DNA of 64,000 nt. Source: an uncultured Caulobacterales bacterium. GTDB lineage: Bacteria; Pseudomonadota; Alphaproteobacteria; Caulobacterales; Caulobacteraceae. The stretch spans positions 1 to 64,000 of the forward strand of contig CAIUMD010000014.1 of NCBI GenBank assembly GCA_903900155.1, given 5' to 3'. Both the position numbers and the translations under genes were made by a program. This document shows, in pieces, positions 25,650 to 34,642 of this stretch (position 1 is the stretch's first letter; every line of letters starts with the position of its first letter). Below the pieces are notes generated by a model. It made no database searches. It was given only the letters and a program-made list of their open reading frames with translations, and had not been told where the DNA came from.

Positions 25650-25679
25650 AAGGCCCGGCGAGAAGCTCGGCCGGGCCTT
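25650..25679 (-). terminator. Intrinsic terminator between ftsA and ftsZ
   Basis: AAGGCCCGGC pairs with GCCGGGCCTT around a ten-base loop that can pair further. On the minus strand TTTTTGC follows. It lies 60 bases past the ftsA stop and separates ftsQA transcription from ftsZ. Confidence 0.85.
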
Positions 25680-25739
25680 CAAGGTTAAACTGTAGAGTTA
25701 ATCACGCTTAAAACTTTAGAGCCTGGAGAACCGCCCAAG

Positions 25740-27065
25740 CTAGAGGTTGTCGCGCAGCCACGCGGCTGCTTTGGCCATCGGCGAAGCATTGGGGTCCAGG
25801 GGACGCTTACGCGAGACGTTGCCCGCCAGCGCCTTGGACGAGACGGCTTCGCGCGGGCCGAAGGCGGTGCGGTGCAGGGTGCCGGCGGCGGCGCAGAACG
25901 CAGGACCGGAAGCGGCGTCGGCCAGGTGCGGCACCCGGCGCGGGCGGCCCAGGCGGACCGGACGGTCGAACACGCGGACGGCCACTTCACGCACGCCGGC
26001 CAGCTGGCTGGCGCCGCCCGTCAGGACGATGCCCGCGCCCGGCTCGACCGGCGCGCCCGAGGCCTTCAGACGCTCGCGCAGCAGTTCCAGGGTCTCTTCG
26101 ACGCGCGGCTGGATGATGCCCTTGAGCAGGCTGCGCGGGGCGATCACCGGACCGGCGCCCGGATCGTCGCCGCGCGGCGGGGCCTCGATCATCTCGCGGT
26201 CCTCATTGGCCGAGGCGATCGCGCTGCCGTGCAGGGTCTTGATGCGCTCGGCGCCGACCACCGAGGTCTGCAGGCCGCGGGCGATGTCCTGCGTCACGTG
26301 ACCGCCGCCGACCGACAGGCTGTCGACGTGGCACAGAGCGCCGTTGTTGAACACGGCCACCGAGGTCGAGCCGCCGCCCATGTCGATGCAGACCGCGCCC
26401 AGGTCCATCTCGTCCTCTTCCAGGGCCGCCAGGGCCGAGGCGAACGGCGCGGCGACCACGCCTTCGAAGCTGAGGTGGGCGCGCTCGACGCAATGGGCCA
26501 GGGTGTGGAAGATGTTCTCGTTGACTGAAACCACGAGCAACTCGAGGCCCAGCGAGCGGCCGAACATGGCGCGCGGATCGCGGATGCCGCGCTGACCATC
26601 GACCGACCAGGCGATCGGCAGCAGGTGGATCGGCTTGCGGCCGGGAATACGGACCTGCGCCAGGGCCGAGGCGATGGCGCGCGACAGGTCGCCGTCGCCG
26701 ATCGGGCGGGCGCCCAGCGAGACCTGGGTGTGGACGCGGTTGGAGGCCAGCTGGCCGCCGGCGGTGCAGACGCTGACGCCCTGGACGTTGACGCCGGCCA
26801 CGGTCTCGGCGCGCTCGACGGCCTGGGCGATCGCTTGGGCGGCCTCGTCAAGGTTGACGATCGCGCCGCCACGAACGCCGCGCGACTGGACATAGCCCAC
26901 GCCGGCCGTCGTCAGGGTGCGGTTCTCGCGGTGGACGCCGTCGGCCTTCATAATGAAGCACGTGACCTTGGACGCGCCCAGGTCGACGGCCGCGATGGCG
27001 GGCTGGCGCACGAGCGTGGCCTTCAGGCCCTCGCGAGCTTGCTTCCGTTCCTCCATTCGCGACAT
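25740..27065 (-). CDS. ftsA: Cell division protein FtsA
   Basis: 441 residues from ATG 27065; an in-frame GTG at 27077 would add four. Actin-like fold: AAVDLGASKVTCFIM (phosphate 1), CIDMGGGSTSVAVF (phosphate 2), GAGIVLTGGASQLAGV (adenosine). The C-terminal PMAKAAAWLRDNL is the amphipathic membrane-targeting helix. FtsA ties FtsZ to the membrane and recruits later division proteins. It follows ftsQ closely (27 bases). Confidence 0.96.
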   Translation of the reverse strand: MSRMEERKQAREGLKATLVRQPAIAAVDLGASKVTCFIMKADGVHRENRTLTTAGVGYVQSRGVRGGAIVNLDEAAQAIAQAVERAETVAGVNVQGVSVCTAGGQLASNRVHTQVSLGARPIGDGDLSRAIASALAQVRIPGRKPIHLLPIAWSVDGQRGIRDPRAMFGRSLGLELLVVSVNENIFHTLAHCVERAHLSFEGVVAAPFASALAALEEDEMDLGAVCIDMGGGSTSVAVFNNGALCHVDSLSVGGGHVTQDIARGLQTSVVGAERIKTLHGSAIASANEDREMIEAPPRGDDPGAGPVIAPRSLLKGIIQPRVEETLELLRERLKASGAPVEPGAGIVLTGGASQLAGVREVAVRVFDRPVRLGRPRRVPHLADAASGPAFCAAAGTLHRTAFGPREAVSSKALAGNVSRKRPLDPNASPMAKAAAWLRDNL

Positions 27066-27092
27066 CGCTATCGTCACCTCAACACACTAAAT

Positions 27093-28001
27093 CTACGCGC
27101 CGCCAGCGGCGGGCTGCCCAGGCAGCGCCGCGTCGCGGGGTCGAACAGCCACCATTTCGGGGTCGCGCAGATCGATCCGCGCAAAACCCATGTCCAGGAT
27201 TCGCTGCCGTTGGTCGAGCTGATCCAATTGAATCAGCGCGGATTCTTCGTCAATGGCCGGCAGCTGGATCAGCGAGCCGTCCTTCAGTCGAAGATCCCAA
27301 CGACGGTCATCCACCCGCACCAGCGCTTCCAGACGGTCGCGCAGACGCGGACGCGAGGCGACGGCCGGCAGGATCAGGCCCGCGGCCTGGTCCGCCCCCT
27401 GCCCCACCACCAGCGGCAGCTGAGGGAAGCGGGCCGGATCGGCCTCGGTGATCACCCGGCCTTCGCCGTCGATAACCTTCATGCGGCCCTGGTTTTGCCA
27501 GACCGCCAGCGCCGGCCGCTCTTCCACCGCGATCAGCACGGTGTCGGGCAGCATGCGCACCACCTTGGCGTCCTTCACCCAGCCCACGCCCTGGACGCGG
27601 GTGCGGATGTCGTTCAGGTCCATGCCCAGCGTCGGCTGGTCCACATAGAGACCCGAGGCCGCCAGGATGTCGGCCTGAGCCGTCGAGGACGCGCCTCGAA
27701 TATGAACCGTCTTCAGCTTGAAGCCGGCCGAGGCGAAGCTGTTGTCGACGCCATGGACCATCGTCGCGCCGATCCGCTCGGCGCGATGTCCGGTCGCCAG
27801 CATCACCACAAGACCGAGACCCAAGGCCGCGCCGGCAACCGTCAGGGCGACCGTGGGCGACAGGCCCACGCCCTTGGCGGCGTGCAACTTGGCGGCCGGC
27901 TGCGCCCCCCGGGGCGCCGGCTTACCTTTGCTCGGACTTGCGGGCGCTTCGGCCCGGGGTCGCCTAGGCTTAGGCGGTCCCCCCCGCACTACAGCGGGCA
28001 T
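27093..28001 (-). CDS. ftsQ: Cell division protein FtsQ
   Basis: 302 residues. A basic, Pro-rich cytoplasmic N-terminus (1-50), one membrane span (about 50-70), a POTRA domain ([22 protein letters not shown]) and a beta domain containing [11 protein letters not shown]. Typical bitopic FtsQ that recruits the FtsL-containing subcomplex. Its start lies inside the 3' end of ddl, overlapping by 32 bases. Confidence 0.95.
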   Translation of the reverse strand: MPAVVRGGPPKPRRPRAEAPASPSKGKPAPRGAQPAAKLHAAKGVGLSPTVALTVAGAALGLGLVVMLATGHRAERIGATMVHGVDNSFASAGFKLKTVHIRGASSTAQADILAASGLYVDQPTLGMDLNDIRTRVQGVGWVKDAKVVRMLPDTVLIAVEERPALAVWQNQGRMKVIDGEGRVITEADPARFPQLPLVVGQGADQAAGLILPAVASRPRLRDRLEALVRVDDRRWDLRLKDGSLIQLPAIDEESALIQLDQLDQRQRILDMGFARIDLRDPEMVAVRPRDAALPGQPAAGGA

Positions 28002-28929
28002 AAGCGTCCTCCACGATCCACAAAACTAACTGATCAAACGGGATCCCGACGTGATCGGCCTGCTCGGGAGCGAGCGAGGTCGGCGTCATGCCGGGCTGCG
28101 TGTTGACCTCTAGAAGGACCAGAATGTCGTTAATGTCGTCATAACGGAGGTCGGACCGGGTCACCCCTTGGCAACCAAGAGCCGAGTGCGCCAATTCGGC
28201 CATCCGCATGGCGCGATCCCTTACGCCATCGGGGATTGGGGCGGGCAGGACGTGGATCGATCCGCCCTCGGAGTACTTGGCCTCGTAGTCGTAGAAACCT
28301 GTGGATGCACGGATATCCGTCACCGCCAGCGCCCTGGGACCATTTGACTCACCCATGACGGCCACGGCCAATTCCAACCCTCGGATGTAGGGCTCAACCA
28401 TGACTTCCTCGCCGAAAGTCCACGAAGGCGAGGCAAGTTCTTCCGGCGGGCGGTTCGCGCCCTCGAACACCAGGAACACCCCGACCGACGATCCCTCGGC
28501 GTTAGGTTTAACGACATAGGGGGGCTGCAGCACATGGTCGCGCGCGACATCGTGTCGGTTGTAGAGGCCGCCGCCCGGAACGATCACGCCGGCGGCCGCC
28601 AGCACGGCCTTGGCCTTGGCCTTGTCCATCGCGAGCGCGGAGGCGAGCACACCCGAATGCGTATAGGGCAGCTTCAGGGTTTCCAGCACGCCCTGGACGC
28701 AGCCGTCCTCGCCCCATTCGCCGTGCAGGGCGTTGAACACCAGGTCGGGCTGGGTCGCCGTCAGCACCTGGGCGATGTCCTTGCCCGGGTCGATCCGCGA
28801 CACCTTGGCCCCCAGCCGCTCCAGCGCATCGGCGCAGGCCGCGCCCGACACCAGGCTGACCTTGCGTTCCGACGAAGGGCCGCCGAGCAGGACGGCGATG
28901 TGGCGGCCAAGCAGGGGTTGGTTGGTCAT
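27970..28929 (-). CDS. ddl: D-alanine--D-alanine ligase
   Basis: 319 residues from ATG 28929 ([20 protein letters not shown]). ATP-grasp enzyme: [20 protein letters not shown], the [11 protein letters not shown] loop, [14 protein letters not shown] and [19 protein letters not shown] near the end. It makes the D-Ala-D-Ala peptide of peptidoglycan precursors. The upstream in-frame extension overlaps a repeat and was rejected. Overlaps ftsQ by 32 bases. Confidence 0.95.
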   Translation of the reverse strand: MTNQPLLGRHIAVLLGGPSSERKVSLVSGAACADALERLGAKVSRIDPGKDIAQVLTATQPDLVFNALHGEWGEDGCVQGVLETLKLPYTHSGVLASALAMDKAKAKAVLAAAGVIVPGGGLYNRHDVARDHVLQPPYVVKPNAEGSSVGVFLVFEGANRPPEELASPSWTFGEEVMVEPYIRGLELAVAVMGESNGPRALAVTDIRASTGFYDYEAKYSEGGSIHVLPAPIPDGVRDRAMRMAELAHSALGCQGVTRSDLRYDDINDILVLLEVNTQPGMTPTSLAPEQADHVGIPFDQLVLWIVEDAYARCSAGGTA

Positions 28930-29003
28930 TTGGACTGACACTCTTAGGAGCTGCGACGTTGAGCCACTCCTAGTCAGCCTCGGCGCGCCTGCCAACGGCC
29001 TAT

Positions 29004-29105
29004 CTGTCATCCCGGACAAGCGCGTAGCGCGCCGATCCGGGACCGCAGGAAGCGCTGAGCTTTCCGCCGTCCCGGCTCTCCGCTGCGCTGCGGCCGGGAT
29101 GACAG
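29004..29105. repeat. Inverted repeat of the GTCATCCCGG family (type C)
   Basis: Arms CTGTCATCCCGG (29004-29015) and CCGGGATGACAG (29094-29105), with inner dyads such as AGCGCGTAGCGCGC. It lies between ddl and the M28 peptidase gene, at one edge of an interruption in the dcw cluster. Confidence 0.8.
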
Positions 29106-29116
29106 CTTGGTAGCGC

Positions 29117-30571
29117 TTAGTGCGCGGCCGGACCGCCCGTCGCCTTGATCACGCGGAAGTCGATGCCCGTCTCGGCCACCAGGTAGATCAGGCTGGCCCA
29201 GGCGGCGACGTTCTGCGCCAGCTCGTCGGGACGCACCTTGTTCAGCGTGTCGTCGGCGGTGTGATGGTAGTCGAAGTAGCGGGTGGCGTCCTGCTCCAGT
29301 TCGATCGACGGCACGCCGGCCTCTTCCAGGCCCTCGATGTCGGCGCCGCCGTGGGTGGCGGGGGTGCGGCTGACATAGATCTTCAGCGGAGCCAGGACGT
29401 TGGCGGCCGTGGTGGCGAACGGGTGGCTCTGGGCGCCGTTCGGCAGCTTCAGCGCGTAGACCCGGTCGGCGCCGGTGTCGCTTTCACCGGCCAGGACGAT
29501 CTTGGCGACCTCGTCCTTGTGGGCGGCGATATAGGCTTCCGACGAGCCGCCGCTCTCTTCCGAGCCGAACATGACGACGCGGATGGTGCGCTTGGGGCGC
29601 TTGGGCAGGTCGCCGATCAGCTTGGCTGCGGCCGTCGTGATGGCCACGCCGGTGGCGTCGTCCAGGGCGCCCGTGCCGACGTCCCAGCTGTCCAGGTGGC
29701 CGCCGATGACGATGACTTCGTCCGGCTTTTCCGAACCCTTGATCTCGCCCGAGATGTTCCAGGCGACGTCGTTGGCGTCGGTGGTCGAGGCCAGCTTCAG
29801 CTTGATGCGCATCGGCTTGCCTTCCTTGGCCAGGCGCTCCAGCTGCTCGGCTTCCGGCACGCCCATGGCGGCGGCCGGGATCGAGACGACGCCGTCGCCG
29901 AAGGCGGTGACGCCGGTATGCGGCACGGTGGAGTCCGAGGTCGAGATCGAGCGGATCAGCAGGGCCACGGCGCCGCGCTTGGCGGCCTCCACCGGACCCG
30001 AGCGACGCGAGATGCCGGCGATACCATAGCCCGAGCCGTCCTGGGCCTTGACCATCGGTTGGGTGATGACGGCGATCTTGCCCTTCAGCGCGCCCTCGGG
30101 GGCGGCCATCATCTCGGCATAGGTGCGGAACAGGGCGACGTCGGCCTCGATGCCCTCGGCCGGGGTCGGCACGCTGCGGCCCAGGCCGACGATACCCAGC
30201 TTCATCGGATAGGGACCGACCAGCTCGGCGCTCTCGTCACCGCGCGTCCACGACGGCTTGGCGAACTGCTCGACCTTCACGTCGGTGAAGCCCAGCGCCT
30301 TGAACTTGGCCACGCCCCAGTCCTTGGCGCGCTCCATGGCCGGCGAGCCCACCAGGCGCGGGCCGATATTGGTGGTCAGGTCCTCGGTGATGTCCCAGGC
30401 CAAGCGGTCCAGCAGGGCCTTGTCGCGCAGGGCCGCGGCGGTCGCGGTGGGGTTGGCCGGAGCTTCGGCGGCCGGCTGCGCCTTGGCGGCCTTCTTGGCG
30501 GAGGTTTGCGCATGGGCGACGCCAGAAACGAGTGTAAGCGCTGCGGTAGCGACCAGAAGACGACGGTACAT
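29117..30571 (-). CDS. Secreted M28-family metallopeptidase
   Basis: 484 residues from ATG 30571; a TTG two codons upstream is less likely. Signal peptide about 1-22 (ending GVAHAQ). An inserted PA domain (near [19 protein letters not shown]) is followed by the zinc peptidase core: [22 protein letters not shown] (metal ligands His and Asp), MFGSEESGG (catalytic Glu-Glu), [12 protein letters not shown], and a C-terminal [14 protein letters not shown]. It resembles carboxypeptidase Q type aminopeptidases in the periplasm. It has no known role in division yet sits between ddl and murB, with a repeat element on each side. Confidence 0.9.
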   Translation of the reverse strand: MYRRLLVATAALTLVSGVAHAQTSAKKAAKAQPAAEAPANPTATAAALRDKALLDRLAWDITEDLTTNIGPRLVGSPAMERAKDWGVAKFKALGFTDVKVEQFAKPSWTRGDESAELVGPYPMKLGIVGLGRSVPTPAEGIEADVALFRTYAEMMAAPEGALKGKIAVITQPMVKAQDGSGYGIAGISRRSGPVEAAKRGAVALLIRSISTSDSTVPHTGVTAFGDGVVSIPAAAMGVPEAEQLERLAKEGKPMRIKLKLASTTDANDVAWNISGEIKGSEKPDEVIVIGGHLDSWDVGTGALDDATGVAITTAAAKLIGDLPKRPKRTIRVVMFGSEESGGSSEAYIAAHKDEVAKIVLAGESDTGADRVYALKLPNGAQSHPFATTAANVLAPLKIYVSRTPATHGGADIEGLEEAGVPSIELEQDATRYFDYHHTADDTLNKVRPDELAQNVAAWASLIYLVAETGIDFRVIKATGGPAAH

Positions 30572-30664
30572 GAGCAAGGATTCTCCCCAATGGCGGGGGA
30601 GTCATAGCACCGGTTCCTGACATGAGGAGTCAGCATCCGCGTGAAGCATGCCGTCTGCTTAAAA

Positions 30665-30772
30665 TCTCCTCCCCCCGGGGGAGGTGGCCCAGAGGGCCGG
30701 AGGGGGCAGCTCCGCATAGGCCGCGCTGCCCCCTCAGTCGCTCCGCGACAGCTCCCCCAGCGGGGGAGCAGA
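30665..30772. repeat. Intergenic palindromic repeat, GC-rich type A (copy 2)
   Basis: Same modules as at 286-402, in the opposite order: CTCCCCCCGGGGGAGG, GGTGGCCCAGAGGGCCGG, AGGGGGCAGC, a central CATAGGCCGCG spacer, GCCCCCTCAGTCGCTCCGCG, ACAGCTCCCCC. It ends three bases before the murB stop and may also act as its terminator. Confidence 0.85.
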
Positions 30773-30775
30773 GAC

Positions 30776-31699
30776 CTATCCGGCCGGCCGCCCGATCCGC
30801 TTGATCTCCCAGTCCAGCTGCACGCCGGTCTTTTCCAGGACGTCGGCGCGGACGGCTTCGCCTAGGCCTTCCAGGTCGGCGGCGGTCGCCTCGCCGGTAT
30901 TGATCAGGAAGTTGCTGTGCAGCGGCGAGAACATCGCCCCGCCACTCTTTCCATCCACGCTAAAGAGCTTGCCGCGCCAGCCGGCCTCGTCGACCAGCTT
31001 CCACGACGAGTGGCCCGGCGGGTTCTTGAAGGTCGAGCCGCCGGTCTTTTCGCGGATCGGCTGGGTGGTCTCACGGCGGCTGGTGATCTCGGCCATGCGG
31101 GCCTTGATCGCCTCGGGTTCGTCGGCGGTCCCTTCATAGATCGCGTCCAGCACGATCAGGTCCGCGCCCATCAGCGCGCTATGGCGATAGGTGTAGTCGA
31201 AGCCGTCGCCAGAGATCTCCGACACCTCGCCCTGGCGGTTCATCACCCGCGCGGACTGGATGACGTTGACGGTTTCGGAACCGTAGCAGCCGGCGTTCAT
31301 GATCACCGCGCCGCCGATCGTGCCGGGGATGCCGGCATAGAATTCCAGCCCCGCGATGCCGGCTTCCGCCGCCTTGCGGGCCAAGATGGCGTCGGGCACG
31401 GCGCTACCGGCCTTGATGCGGTTGTCGCCCAGGGCCTCGACGGTGTTGAAACCCTTGCCCAGCCGGATGATCACGCCCTCGACGCCGCCGTCGCGGACCA
31501 AGAGGTTCGAGCCCACGCCGATGGCCAGGACCGGCACGGCCGGATCCAGGGCCTTCAGGAAGTCGGACAGGTCCTGCTCGTCGGCCGGCAGGAACACCAC
31601 GTCGGCCGGACCGCCGACGCGGAACCAGGTGAACGGCGCCAGGGTCTCGTCGATCAGCAGCTTGCCCCGGACGGCGGGGAGATTGGCTTTCCAGCTCAC
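30776..31699 (-). CDS. murB: UDP-N-acetylenolpyruvoylglucosamine reductase
   Basis: 307 residues from GTG 31699, which overlaps the murC stop as GTGA (31696-31699). FAD-binding and catalytic features: [34 protein letters not shown], and [13 protein letters not shown] with the catalytic Ser. It reduces the enolpyruvyl ether to UDP-MurNAc using NADPH. Confidence 0.96.
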   Translation of the reverse strand: MSWKANLPAVRGKLLIDETLAPFTWFRVGGPADVVFLPADEQDLSDFLKALDPAVPVLAIGVGSNLLVRDGGVEGVIIRLGKGFNTVEALGDNRIKAGSAVPDAILARKAAEAGIAGLEFYAGIPGTIGGAVIMNAGCYGSETVNVIQSARVMNRQGEVSEISGDGFDYTYRHSALMGADLIVLDAIYEGTADEPEAIKARMAEITSRRETTQPIREKTGGSTFKNPPGHSSWKLVDEAGWRGKLFSVDGKSGGAMFSPLHSNFLINTGEATAADLEGLGEAVRADVLEKTGVQLDWEIKRIGRPAG

Positions 31700-33114
31700 T
31701 TGCTGAGCGCCTCGAGCTGCCCGGGCAGAGCGTACGACCACGAGGTGATGTCGCCCGCGCCCAGAAGCACCACCAGGTCGCCGCTGGTCGCCTCGGCCGC
31801 GATCAGCGCCGGCAGGGCCGCCGGGCTCTCCAGCGGCAGGGCGCGGCGGTGGCCGAACTTCTTGAGGCCTTCGACCAGATGGTCGCGGTCGACGCCCTCG
31901 ATCGGCTGCTCACCGGCCGTGTAGACGTCGGCGACGACCACGGTGTCGGCGTCGTTGAAGCAGCTGGAGAACTCGGTCATCAGGTCGCGCAGGCGCGTGT
32001 AGCGGTGCGGCTGGACCACGGCGATGACCTTGCCCTGCGTCACCGCGCGGGCGGCCTTCAGCACGGCGGCGATCTCGACCGGGTGGTGGCCGTAGTCGTC
32101 CACGACGCGAATGCCGTTGGCGACGCCCGTGGTGGTGAAGCGGCGCTTGACCCCGCCAAAGCCGGCTAGGCCCTTGCGGATCGAATCCGGATCAACACCA
32201 AGTTCGCGCGCGACAGCGACGGCGGCCGTAGCGTTCAACACATTGTGGTGGCCCGCCATCGGCATCTTCAGGCCTTCGTATCGGACGACTTCTCCGTCAC
32301 GCGGCGAAACGGTCACGTCGAAGGTCGCGCCTTCCGGCCCCATCTCGATATTCGAGACGCGGACCTCGGCCTGCGGGTTGGCGCCATAGGTCACCAGGCG
32401 ACGGTTCTCGATCCGCGAGGTCAGGGCCTGCACTTCCGGGTGGTCGGTGCAGACGGCGGCGAAGCCGTAGAACGGGATGTTCTGGATGAAGTCCTGGAAG
32501 CCCTTCTTCACTGCGTCGAAGTCGCCCCAGTGGTCCAGGTGCTCGGCGTCGATATTGGTGACGATGGCCACGGTCGACTTCAGCTTCAGGAAGCTGCCGT
32601 CGCTCTCGTCGGCCTCGACGACGATCCAGTCGCCCTCGCCCACTTTCGCATTGGTGCCGTAGGCGTTGATGATGCCGCCGTTGACCACGGTCGGGTCCAG
32701 GTCGCCGGCGTCCAGCAGGGCCGCGACCATAGAGGTCGTGGTCGTCTTGCCGTGGGTGCCGCCGACGGCGACCGAAAACTGCAGGCGCATCAGCTCGGCC
32801 AGCATCTCGGCGCGGCGGACCAGCGGCAGGCGCTTGTCGCGACCGGCGGCCATCTCGACATTGTCGGCCTTGATGGCGGTCGAATAGACGATCGCCGACG
32901 CGCCTTCGACATTGGCCGCGTCCTGGCCGATGAAGATCCGCGCGCCCAGCTTCTCAAGCCGCTCGGTATTGGCGCTGGCCTTGGCGTCGCTGCCCTGAAC
33001 GGTGTAGCCGATACGCAGCATGATCTCGGCGATGCCGGACATGCCTATGCCGCCGATGCCGATGAAGTGCACGGGGCCGAGTTCGAAGGGGACGGGGCGT
33101 CGACGCTGGATCAT
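31696..33114 (-). CDS. murC: UDP-N-acetylmuramate--L-alanine ligase
   Basis: 472 residues. [18 protein letters not shown] (16-33) is the UDP-binding fold, [17 protein letters not shown] the ATP P-loop, and [10 protein letters not shown] the C-terminal catalytic motif. It adds L-Ala to UDP-MurNAc. Overlaps murB by four bases. It is separated from murG by a repeat, an exported protein gene and a toxin-antitoxin pair. Confidence 0.97.
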   Translation of the reverse strand: MIQRRRPVPFELGPVHFIGIGGIGMSGIAEIMLRIGYTVQGSDAKASANTERLEKLGARIFIGQDAANVEGASAIVYSTAIKADNVEMAAGRDKRLPLVRRAEMLAELMRLQFSVAVGGTHGKTTTTSMVAALLDAGDLDPTVVNGGIINAYGTNAKVGEGDWIVVEADESDGSFLKLKSTVAIVTNIDAEHLDHWGDFDAVKKGFQDFIQNIPFYGFAAVCTDHPEVQALTSRIENRRLVTYGANPQAEVRVSNIEMGPEGATFDVTVSPRDGEVVRYEGLKMPMAGHHNVLNATAAVAVARELGVDPDSIRKGLAGFGGVKRRFTTTGVANGIRVVDDYGHHPVEIAAVLKAARAVTQGKVIAVVQPHRYTRLRDLMTEFSSCFNDADTVVVADVYTAGEQPIEGVDRDHLVEGLKKFGHRRALPLESPAALPALIAAEATSGDLVVLLGAGDITSWSYALPGQLEALSK

Positions 33115-33160
33115 TCTGCGGAATTAGACGATTTGAAGCGCCGACGGAACGAAATCCTCG

Positions 33161-33239
33161 TCCTTCGACAAGCTCAGGATGAGGATTTCGAATGAAACGC
33201 CGCGCTACCAGTAGACCTCATCCTGAGCTTGTCGAAGGA
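33161..33239. repeat. Inverted repeat of the CTTCGACAAGCTCAGG family (type B, copy 3)
   Basis: Arms TCCTTCGACAAGCTCAGGAT (extended GAGG) at 33161-33184 and CCTCATCCTGAGCTTGTCGA (extended AGGA) at 33216-33239. The start codon of the next gene lies in its loop. Confidence 0.9.
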
Positions 33240-33719
33240 CAAGGTCGGTTCCTCCCGCTCTTGGCCGTTCTGGCGTTGGCCTCCTCACCCACTCTGGCGC
33301 GGCCGACACAGCTTGAACTGCGCCTGGCCGACGTCGGCCGCTTCGCCGTGTTCGTGGACATGGGCGGCGTGCGGTGGGAAGGCCGCACCGCCCGCCTGCG
33401 CGTGCTCCAGGTCACCGAAGGCGGCTTCAGGGCCGGCGCCGAAGCGTTCTGGGGCGGCTGGCGCCACGAGGTCATCGACTGCCAGGCCCGCACCATCGCC
33501 CACACGGGCTTTGGCAGCATCCGCGCGGGTGGGCGCGAGGGGCCAGTGACGGGGGATCTGCGCCCGGCGGCGCCACTGCCGGCGGGTAGCACGGATGAGG
33601 CGGTGGCCAAGGTCGTGTGCGACGGCTGGCGGCCGTTCGCGCAGGTCCCGGTGGCGGGGAGTATCGAGGAGGCGGTCAGGATCGGCCGGCCGCTTATCGA
33701 GACGGGGGCGGAGCCGTGA
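33192..33719 (+). CDS. Exported hypothetical protein whose 5' end lies in a repeat
   Basis: 175 residues. The right arm of the type B repeat encodes RPHPELVEG near residues 8-16, and GAGGA at 33181-33185, partly from the left arm, is the only ribosome-binding site. A signal-peptide-like stretch then follows (FLPLLAVLALASSPTLARP), then a soluble domain with two Cys residues. No later in-frame ATG precedes the signal, so the repeat seems to have been adopted as translation start. Function unknown. On the opposite strand to the dcw genes. Confidence 0.6.
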   Translation: MKRRATSRPHPELVEGQGRFLPLLAVLALASSPTLARPTQLELRLADVGRFAVFVDMGGVRWEGRTARLRVLQVTEGGFRAGAEAFWGGWRHEVIDCQARTIAHTGFGSIRAGGREGPVTGDLRPAAPLPAGSTDEAVAKVVCDGWRPFAQVPVAGSIEEAVRIGRPLIETGAEP

Positions 33720-33723
33720 CGGC

Positions 33724-34251
33724 CTAACCTTTCAGGAAAGCCTCGATCTCGGCAGGCAAGGATTCGCCGCGAAGCCAGGCCGCGCTGTCATAGGTATGGG
33801 CGATCAGCAACTTGCCATCCGCCCGCTCGGCGCCGTGATAGTGGTCTGGGATCAGGACCTGCACGTCCGGGCCGGTGAAGTCCTTCAAGTTCTGGGTCAC
33901 CAGCAAATCGGCGTCGCCCGCCTTGGCCGTCTCCAGCACGTGACGATCCTCTTCGTCCTTGAGCGGCAAAACACCCACGCCCCCCAGGGTCAGAGAGGGG
34001 CCGTCGCGCGCGATGGTCGCCAGGACCTCGATCAAGCGATCCGCCTCGGCCCGGCCAAACTCGAACCGCTCGAGGACGTCGCGGAGCCGGTTCAGCATGC
34101 CCCAGGAAATAACCAGAGCGACGGGCCCGCGCGTGCTGACGCCGGACCGAACGGCCTCGACAAGCATCCGCGCCGCCGTCGGCGCGCCCGTGCGTTCTGA
34201 CAGGATCGCGCCCAACCAGACATTGAGGTCGAGGCAGAGCCTAACCGGCAC
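33724..34251 (-). CDS. PIN-domain toxin of a toxin-antitoxin pair
   Basis: 175 residues. LCLDLNVWLGAILSE (first acidic residue), a central VISWGMLNRLRDVLERFEF, DEEDRHVLETAKAGDADLLVTQNLKDF (acidic cluster) fit the PIN fold of COG1569-like toxins, RNases that cut RNA with Mg2+ when unneutralised. Its start overlaps the antitoxin gene by 11 bases. It sits between murG and murC. Confidence 0.8.
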   Translation of the reverse strand: MPVRLCLDLNVWLGAILSERTGAPTAARMLVEAVRSGVSTRGPVALVISWGMLNRLRDVLERFEFGRAEADRLIEVLATIARDGPSLTLGGVGVLPLKDEEDRHVLETAKAGDADLLVTQNLKDFTGPDVQVLIPDHYHGAERADGKLLIAHTYDSAAWLRGESLPAEIEAFLKG

Positions 34252-34588
34252 GCGCCGGCCGTCGGGTCATCCGCACCGCTTCAGCCATGATGTCGTCCTC
34301 GGTGGCTTCGGCGGTCAGGTTCGTTTTCAAGGATCCCACGCCCTGGCGCACCAGGGTCTCGTATTCCCGTTCGAGCAGAGCGCGGCTCAAGGCCCAGCTG
34401 GCCTCTTCAACCGCCGTTCCGCCAGCGGCCTCGATCCGGCGCATGGCGTCACGCGCGCCGGGCGTCAGGCGCAGATACCATCGCACCGCCGCCGCCATGA
34501 TCTGAGACGGGTTGCGATCCTCCAGCTTCGCGGTTTTCGCGATCAGCGTGTCGGTCGTGTCATCAAGGTGCGTGGAACGGCTGGGCAT
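34241..34588 (-). CDS. Antitoxin partner of the PIN toxin
   Basis: 115 residues. The N-terminus (MPSRSTHLDDTTDTLIAKTA, then RNPSQIMAAAVRWYL) looks like a ribbon-helix-helix DNA-binding domain; the helical remainder would bind the toxin. A long palindrome lies just upstream. Antitoxin first, toxin second, is the standard order. Confidence 0.7.
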   Translation of the reverse strand: MPSRSTHLDDTTDTLIAKTAKLEDRNPSQIMAAAVRWYLRLTPGARDAMRRIEAAGGTAVEEASWALSRALLEREYETLVRQGVGSLKTNLTAEATEDDIMAEAVRMTRRPARAG

Positions 34589-34601
34589 ATCGGCCTCCAG
34601 T

Positions 34602-34627
34602 TCTACAGAATATATAGTTTCTGTAGA
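34602..34627 (-). promoter_or_regulatory. Operator-promoter of the PIN toxin-antitoxin pair
   Basis: TCTACAGAA (34602-34610) and TTCTGTAGA (34619-34627) form a perfect inverted repeat with an AT-only-but-one spacer TATATAGT that includes -10-like sequence. It is 14 bases before the antitoxin start, so binding would block transcription. Likely autoregulatory. Confidence 0.7.
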
Positions 34628-34642
34628 CGCCAGGCAAACCGT

